Source: Tritrichomonas musculus
Lineage: Eukaryota; Parabasalia; Tritrichomonadida; Tritrichomonadidae
Direction of reading: 5' to 3'
DNA length: 64,000 nucleotides
NCBI GenBank assembly: GCA_039105265.1
Contig: JAPFFF010000011.1
Span: 3,782,001-3,846,000, forward strand
The notes beneath the pieces are model-generated. The model was not told the DNA's origin. It did not search any database and saw only the letters and a list, made by a program, of their open reading frames with translations. Below, one piece after another: positions 58,148 to 64,000 of this stretch. Within the stretch, counting starts at the first letter, position 1. Each line of letters starts with the position of its first letter. Made by a program: the position numbers and the translations under genes.

Positions 58148-61100
58148 ATGGGACAGTTTCCATCTACTGTGGAAAGCGCCCCACCTCAAAGCAACACTAG
58201 TATTTCATCATTTTCACGCCCATCGTTTCTTCGCCCTTTTTTTCAGCGGCAACAAAAAACAAATAATCAATTTTGGCTCGAAGATACTGATAGAAAAGAT
58301 TTTGAATCATTTGTCCAGCGTATTTTCAGTTATCAGAGTGCAGATGGTAGTCTTAACTTACCTGAAAATTACAGTCAATCGACTTTTGATTCATTGATTC
58401 AATCTCTTATGAAGCAGCTCGATAAATATCTCGAACTTCAGCCTATTTTTGAGCAAATCGATAAAAGCGTTGTCCCATTTGTTACCAATTCGTTTACTCC
58501 CAACAAAATTATTAAATATTTTAATTTTACACCCGAAAAAAATCAACCATTTATTGATTTTGTATTGCAGCTTTACAATGATTTAGTGTCGCCAAAACCT
58601 ACGCCAGAAAATATTGATATTTTTTTAAATCTTTTTAGTAAATTTTCATCCAGCGCTGAAGTTTATTCACCGCTAATGACATCGCTATTACATCATATTA
58701 CATCAATTTTGCTTTTAGATAATGATTCATCTCAAAAATTGTGCCAAATATTAATCAATCATCTAAATAGCCAATATTCATCTATTTATTATGTTATGGC
58801 TTTAGTAGATGCAATTTTAATGATGCCATCTCTTTCTGTTCGAATACAACTTGAGCCCAAATTAAGTATGTCTGATCAGATTTCATATAAACCAGTCAAT
58901 GAAAATATCACAACAATGCGTGCAAGATTAGGAGAGAATGCTATTGTACAAACAGCATGCCATTATCAACAACAATCATTTATTCTAACAAACGATAATT
59001 CATTATATAAAGTATCGACCAAAGCCGTTAAACTTGTTAAATTGGACAAAATTACCTCACCCGCTCGACTTTCAATTAACCGACGTTACTTATATGTTTT
59101 TCAATGTCCATCGACCATTGATGTATATGATCATCGATCACATCTTTCCAAAACAGATTCACTTACATATACGACTCCATCCAATCATGAACTAGTAACA
59201 GTTTGCACCTATGGTGAGAAAGAGCTCTTTCTTCTCTTCCACCAAATTAATACAAATATATATCAACTGGAATACCTAAATAGTACCCAAATAAACGTTG
59301 GCAGCTTAATCTTCAAGAAGCCACCAATATGCATGTCAGTGTCCAACAACTATTTGAAGATCGCCACCAACAAAAAGTTGCACGTTTATGAAGTTGATTT
59401 TGATAACTTCAAAATTGCACCAATGGTTCCTAATCTTTTGAACATTCCGCGAGGCTGGAAGCTTCTTTCCATGCAAGAAGACACATTTTTAGCCATGAAG
59501 CCAGCTCGAAGTCATCTTCAACTAGCTTATTTACGTCAAACTTCGCCACTTTCATTTTTGCCACGTTATTCACCACCTGAATTACCTGAAGTTAACGGTT
59601 CACTTCTTCCCAAAGATGTGATAAGCATGCTCATTAATGACCTAGTGTTGAAATTGTCTGCTGTTGTCTGGCGAATGATTCTTGAACAGTCCGTGTCATT
59701 GCCTGACATTGCTTCTTATGAATTTGACGACAATTTCATTCTATTTTTGGTCGATATTGTCAAAAAGTCGATCACTTCACAACTTGAAATGAACACTTTA
59801 ATTCATCTCACATTTGTTATTTTAACTTTCATTTTGATTCATTTTAACGATGAACATCAAATTGAAGACAAAATAACCGACAAGATCATTGAATTATTGA
59901 CCATATTGGCCAAAATGCATCAAATATGCTCAAAAACCGATATCTTGCTCACAATTTTCTTAATAATCGATCATGGCTTCATTCACTTGTTTAAAAATAA
60001 CCCTGAAAGATTAATCGAGCTTGCAAAACTTCTTTGTTCATCACAACAAACGAAAGAGCAATTTGCGTTGTTCATTCCATTGTTGGTATCGTCACCAGCA
60101 CTTTTATATTTATTGGACAAAGAAATATTCACCATTTTGTATGAGAATACATCGTCCTACACAACTTTCTATGTCATCCAAAACTCGTTTGCAATGCTCA
60201 TTGACGAGTACATGAGATGCAAGAAAGAAAACATGTCAACAAGTCGTCTAATAATGACTTTAAAAGTTATCACTGAAGGCACACGTGAATATTTCCCTAA
60301 AGAATTTGTATTGATGGTTTTCACCTTCTTTTTAAGATCATTGAATGAAATGAAATTGACTTCTTTGATTGTTTCTTTTTTTGAATTTCTTCATCCAACG
60401 GTTTCTTATTTTGACAAGAAATTCAAACCAGAGCAAATTATAAGTGATGGAAAAACAGACGATGATGCAATTACTGAGCAAGTAATTGAAACCAAACATC
60501 CTGTTGGTAATGATAATAAATATTGTTGGGATATTTCATTCCCTGGAGCTACAGCAATTGAAGTTGAATTTGATCCTTCTTGTTCAATTTTAATTGATGA
60601 TCAAGATGTCTTTCAAATTTTAGGAGGTTGTTCAGCAACGAGTCCAATTGTATATGAAAAAGAGCCTAAATCAATGGAACCATTTCCGAAGAAGTTGTAC
60701 ATTAATTCATCAAGTGCACGAGTCATCTTTCGTTCTTTTGCTGGTTATCATTTACATGGACTCAAGATGATTTTCAGACGAATCGATCGATCAAACAAAG
60801 ACAATGAAAAAATCATTGATTCTTTTCAATTTTATTTATATTACTTCTTTCATTGTATAGGTGATTGCATATCAACTGTTTTCCAGGAACAAACAGAGAA
60901 TCCAAAGATGAATTGTTGCCAATTCATGCTTTGGATGAAAAAAATTGAACTTCCTTGTAATTCATTAAGTAAAACTCAACAAGTTTGTAAAATGGTGCCA
61001 GAATCGTTCATGAACATGATAACTTGTGAAATGAAAAATATGCAAAGAATTAAAGCAACTCCAGAAATCCAAGAAATAGAGACTCTTTGTGTTTCTGCAG

Positions 61101-64000
61101 CTTTGAATCAACTTGAATTTACAGAAACCGTTTTGAATTCAAAAAGATTCGAAGAACCTGCAAATTTAAGAGCAACAACGAAAAAATTGTCAAATTTAAT
61201 GCTTCCTCGTTCACCTTATCCTGGAAATAATAAAAAGCCACCAAGGCCAACAATTGTAGTTCCTTCAAATAACAACATTACAGCACATGCTAACACTATC
61301 ATTAGACAGTCTTTAATGACGCCTAAAGAAAGATCAGCACCGATTTCTCAATCAACAGGAAATGGAATGACAACTAATGAAAAAGTTAATTCATTTTTGA
61401 AAATGCTTTGGAAATTGATTTATCAAATGAGAACAAGAATTTATTATGCTAAACAAAAATCCAAAGCTCAATATGAATTACAATTAAAGACTATTCGTGA
61501 TAAAGCGAAATATTTCGCATCTGTTCGTTCTGTTTTTGAACCAGTAAATAATTCTGATTCATTAGAAGTTCTTCAATCTCGAGCCAATCAAATTTTACGT
61601 GTAATTTCTGCTGAATTCTCATTAAATGACATGTTTTCTTATGTTGATGAACATATTGAATTCCAATCAAATCAAGCAAATATGATTAAACAACTTGAAA
61701 AATTCGCTCATAAAATATCTCATCAGCATCTTTTAATGCAAATTTTTTATCCATTATGTAAACGATTAATGGGTTCATCTAAGGTTTCAATTCCTGTATC
61801 AACAGCAACTGCTTTTAAGACTTTATTCCAAAGTTTATCTAAGCATTTCATGCAAGTTGATTCACAACCTGATAATTCATTCCAATTAATGACTTTACTT
61901 TCTAATTTTGCTTTGGTTGGATTTAATGAATCACAAAGTGAAGCAGTTTTTGCAGCAATTCATAGTTTTATCGGTCATAATCAAAATACTGTAGCCTGGC
62001 AATTATTCATTCATTATGCAATGAATGTATCTACTAAATTATTCGAAGATAAAGCTAAATATTTCTTTGAGTCAGGAATTGTTGCGCCAACTTTACTCTT
62101 GAAGACTTTGTTGATTCTTGAAAAAGGTGATACTGTTACTAATTTAAGTTTTGTTTCTAGTTTCTTGAATTCAAAACAACCAAACATGATTCGTTCTGTT
62201 TTTCTGTTCTTATCGGCTTATTATGCAAAAAGTGGAATTCAAGAAGATTTCTCGGTTAAAATCGGTAATAAAACAATGGAAAATGAAGATTTCTTTCGCT
62301 TTTTGTTGAAAATGATTGGTGAAAGAGCTTCTGGAAAATTAATTTCATTGTTACCTAAAGAAGTTCCAATTGAAAGTCACATGATGATTTACTCTGAGAT
62401 AACGTCTTTCTTTCGAATTTGCATTAAGAAAACAAGTCGTGTTAATGACTTCTTACTTCGTTTATTTGATTCAATTTTGTTGGATTTTACAAAGAATATT
62501 TTTGATGAATCAATCATTGGTATTTTCATCATTCTTGGTGAAGGATTCTTTTCATTAAAAGCAAATTCATATGCAATTCATGATAAAGCTTCATCTGTCA
62601 TGAAATTGGAAGATTATTCACCTTATTTAAGTCATTCTAAGCTTCAAAGTTTATTGAATCGATCTGTTGTTCAAATTGACAAAAAGAAAATAATTGGTTA
62701 TCCAAGAATCCCTCCTTGTCCATCTGATTTTCCAATGACGAAATTCAGAATTAATGCCATATCATACATCGTAAACAACTTTGAAAGAATGGATGATGTT
62801 TTATTTTCTGCATTTTCATTATATTTGAATGTTCTTTTACAAGATTTGAATTTATTAAAGATGATAATTGAACCAAATCCATCATCAAATATTGACTCAT
62901 TTGAGCTTGTTCAATCATTGTTGAAAATAGCAAATCAATCATCATTTGAAGGCCAATATCATTCAATGGCTGAATTAATTGAATCAGCATCTGAATATAT
63001 TTCGCCAAATGCATTTTCAATGAATTCATCAAATGAAAAACTTGAAAAACTTATTAAATTAAATTCAAATGTTAAAGTTGGAAATATTTTAGTTGATGAT
63101 AAATCATATTATTATGAATTTACTTTACTTGATGACATGAAGACAACAAATATTTTAATCGGCTTTGTTTCTGATGACTGTAGTACTGAATATCATTCTT
63201 TTGCTGCTTTAAACATTCAAAAGAAAATGTTTGTTTTAAATGGAGTTGAAATTAGAGGAACTGAATTACCAGTAAGTTTTGATGCTAATTCAACAATTGG
63301 TTGCTTATTTGAGAATAATTCAGTTTCATTCATTTTTAATGATAAGCCATTAACAACATCATATTCAAACACAAATGTTTATTCATCTTCACTTAAAAGA
63401 GCAGAAAATTATCCTCCTGACTTGACTCTTCCTTTATCATGTCATCGTTACACACCGATAATAATTTCATCAAATACTGAAATTAGATATAAAGTAAACT
63501 TTGGTAATACTGAATTTAAATACAAAGTTCCAACTTGTTCTTCACAATATGAAATAATTGACATTAAATATAACCAAGAAAATGTTAAAAAACAATGCCA
63601 ATCACCAATAATGACAACCAATTCACTTGAAGAAAATGATGATTATTTACAATTCTTGAGAAAAAATAATCCAGTATCAACCAAAAATTATGATGATATT
63701 GAATTTAATACGACAAAGTTTCCAAAACCTTATTTTTCACAACAGAAAGAGATTTTTGAATCTAAGAAAGAAATTTCACCATATCTTAAGAATATTAAAG
63801 GACAACCATTCATTATTAATTCGAAATTGAATCCATTTAATAAAAAGATTGGAATCCTTCATAAAATAGGAAAAGATGGCAAATTTATTTTACACATTCT
63901 TGATGTTGAAATAGGTAAAATTCACACAGCTGAATTTGATGAATCTTTACTTGAAAGGATTAATTTTCATTATTTCCCAATGAATGTTATTAATTGTAAT
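58148..64000 (+). CDS. Giant protein with CUB-like patch and SPRY domain, open at the right window edge
   Basis: From ATG 58148 the frame stays open for 1951 codons to the window end. It starts MGQFPSTVES, which fits the myristoylation pattern MGxxxS. Residues about 250-430 look like a beta-propeller part (FILTNDNSLYKVSTKAVKLV, then RRYLYVFQCPSTIDVYDHR). Near residue 792, KYCWDISFPGATAIEVEFDP resembles the CUB-like region of ZZEF1. Residues about 1638-1742 are SPRY-like (LIGFVSDDCSTEYHSFAALN, then NSTIGCLFENNSVSFIFNDK). The rest is helical. Such giants (HERC, ZZEF1) are often ubiquitin ligases or scaffolds, but no catalytic domain is visible within the window. Confidence 0.8.
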   Translation, partial: MGQFPSTVESAPPQSNTSISSFSRPSFLRPFFQRQQKTNNQFWLEDTDRKDFESFVQRIFSYQSADGSLNLPENYSQSTFDSLIQSLMKQLDKYLELQPIFEQIDKSVVPFVTNSFTPNKIIKYFNFTPEKNQPFIDFVLQLYNDLVSPKPTPENIDIFLNLFSKFSSSAEVYSPLMTSLLHHITSILLLDNDSSQKLCQILINHLNSQYSSIYYVMALVDAILMMPSLSVRIQLEPKLSMSDQISYKPVNENITTMRARLGENAIVQTACHYQQQSFILTNDNSLYKVSTKAVKLVKLDKITSPARLSINRRYLYVFQCPSTIDVYDHRSHLSKTDSLTYTTPSNHELVTVCTYGEKELFLLFHQINTNIYQLEYLNSTQINVGSLIFKKPPICMSVSNNYLKIATNKKLHVYEVDFDNFKIAPMVPNLLNIPRGWKLLSMQEDTFLAMKPARSHLQLAYLRQTSPLSFLPRYSPPELPEVNGSLLPKDVISMLINDLVLKLSAVVWRMILEQSVSLPDIASYEFDDNFILFLVDIVKKSITSQLEMNTLIHLTFVILTFILIHFNDEHQIEDKITDKIIELLTILAKMHQICSKTDILLTIFLIIDHGFIHLFKNNPERLIELAKLLCSSQQTKEQFALFIPLLVSSPALLYLLDKEIFTILYENTSSYTTFYVIQNSFAMLIDEYMRCKKENMSTSRLIMTLKVITEGTREYFPKEFVLMVFTFFLRSLNEMKLTSLIVSFFEFLHPTVSYFDKKFKPEQIISDGKTDDDAITEQVIETKHPVGNDNKYCWDISFPGATAIEVEFDPSCSILIDDQDVFQILGGCSATSPIVYEKEPKSMEPFPKKLYINSSSARVIFRSFAGYHLHGLKMIFRRIDRSNKDNEKIIDSFQFYLYYFFHCIGDCISTVFQEQTENPKMNCCQFMLWMKKIELPCNSLSKTQQVCKMVPESFMNMITCEMKNMQRIKATPEIQEIETLCVSAALNQLEFTETVLNSKRFEEPANLRATTKKLSNLMLPRSPYPGNNKKPPRPTIVVPSNNNITAHANTIIRQSLMTPKERSAPISQSTGNGMTTNEKVNSFLKMLWKLIYQMRTRIYYAKQKSKAQYELQLKTIRDKAKYFASVRSVFEPVNNSDSLEVLQSRANQILRVISAEFSLNDMFSYVDEHIEFQSNQANMIKQLEKFAHKISHQHLLMQIFYPLCKRLMGSSKVSIPVSTATAFKTLFQSLSKHFMQVDSQPDNSFQLMTLLSNFALVGFNESQSEAVFAAIHSFIGHNQNTVAWQLFIHYAMNVSTKLFEDKAKYFFESGIVAPTLLLKTLLILEKGDTVTNLSFVSSFLNSKQPNMIRSVFLFLSAYYAKSGIQEDFSVKIGNKTMENEDFFRFLLKMIGERASGKLISLLPKEVPIESHMMIYSEITSFFRICIKKTSRVNDFLLRLFDSILLDFTKNIFDESIIGIFIILGEGFFSLKANSYAIHDKASSVMKLEDYSPYLSHSKLQSLLNRSVVQIDKKKIIGYPRIPPCPSDFPMTKFRINAISYIVNNFERMDDVLFSAFSLYLNVLLQDLNLLKMIIEPNPSSNIDSFELVQSLLKIANQSSFEGQYHSMAELIESASEYISPNAFSMNSSNEKLEKLIKLNSNVKVGNILVDDKSYYYEFTLLDDMKTTNILIGFVSDDCSTEYHSFAALNIQKKMFVLNGVEIRGTELPVSFDANSTIGCLFENNSVSFIFNDKPLTTSYSNTNVYSSSLKRAENYPPDLTLPLSCHRYTPIIISSNTEIRYKVNFGNTEFKYKVPTCSSQYEIIDIKYNQENVKKQCQSPIMTTNSLEENDDYLQFLRKNNPVSTKNYDDIEFNTTKFPKPYFSQQKEIFESKKEISPYLKNIKGQPFIINSKLNPFNKKIGILHKIGKDGKFILHILDVEIGKIHTAEFDESLLERINFHYFPMNVINCN

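Overview
The window looks like nuclear DNA of a trichomonad (Parabasalia), most likely close to Tritrichomonas. The evidence is the very AT-rich DNA, genes without visible introns, short 5' leaders with TCA-Y-W initiator-like motifs just before the ATG, a CAMK-type kinase with an Asn/Asp run, a trichomonad-style BTB-like domain, and Maverick (Polinton) elements, which are abundant in this group. I saw no rRNA, tRNA or CRISPR array.

Layout. (1) From 1 to about 19.3 kb lies Maverick-A, a Maverick cut by the left window edge. In order it holds an unknown gene running off the window, a small beta-rich capsid candidate, an intact major capsid gene, a second decayed capsid copy, a small basic protein, a 43-residue membrane microprotein, a small conserved protein, the packaging ATPase, a small acidic protein, a giant gene for 3811 residues, and a coiled-coil gene. 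Its polymerase and integrase would lie left of the window. (2) From 19.4 to 27.1 kb are host genes: a small protein gene, a BTB-membrane-lipase fusion and a large type I surface protein. (3) Maverick-B lies at 28821-39339, with identical 148-bp inverted repeats and a 5-bp target duplication AAAAT, so it is a recent insertion; it carries polymerase B, part of an integrase, part of a capsid gene, the ATPase and several small genes. (4) An 800-bp MITE-like element sits 65 bp further on. (5) From 41.5 to 48.7 kb are two host genes: a Lys/Asp/Glu-repeat membrane protein and a pseudokinase fused to a 3'-5' exonuclease and zinc fingers. (6) From 48.8 to 52.4 kb is a graveyard with a small MITE-like element, one end of a third Maverick (Maverick-C) and a decayed unknown gene. 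(7) From 52.5 to 64.0 kb are host genes for a CAMK-like kinase, a GT31-like glycosyltransferase, a PHD-finger protein, a coiled-coil protein and a giant protein with a CUB-like patch and a SPRY domain that runs off the right edge.

The most notable points are these: the 3811-residue protein in Maverick-A; a previously untracked 43/44-residue membrane protein conserved in place and sequence between Maverick-A and Maverick-B; a shared T-rich motif (TTTTTAYT-A type) just before many Maverick start codons; and the pseudokinase-exonuclease fusion, whose two halves differ sharply in base composition. Function statements rest on motifs read by eye; no database search was possible.
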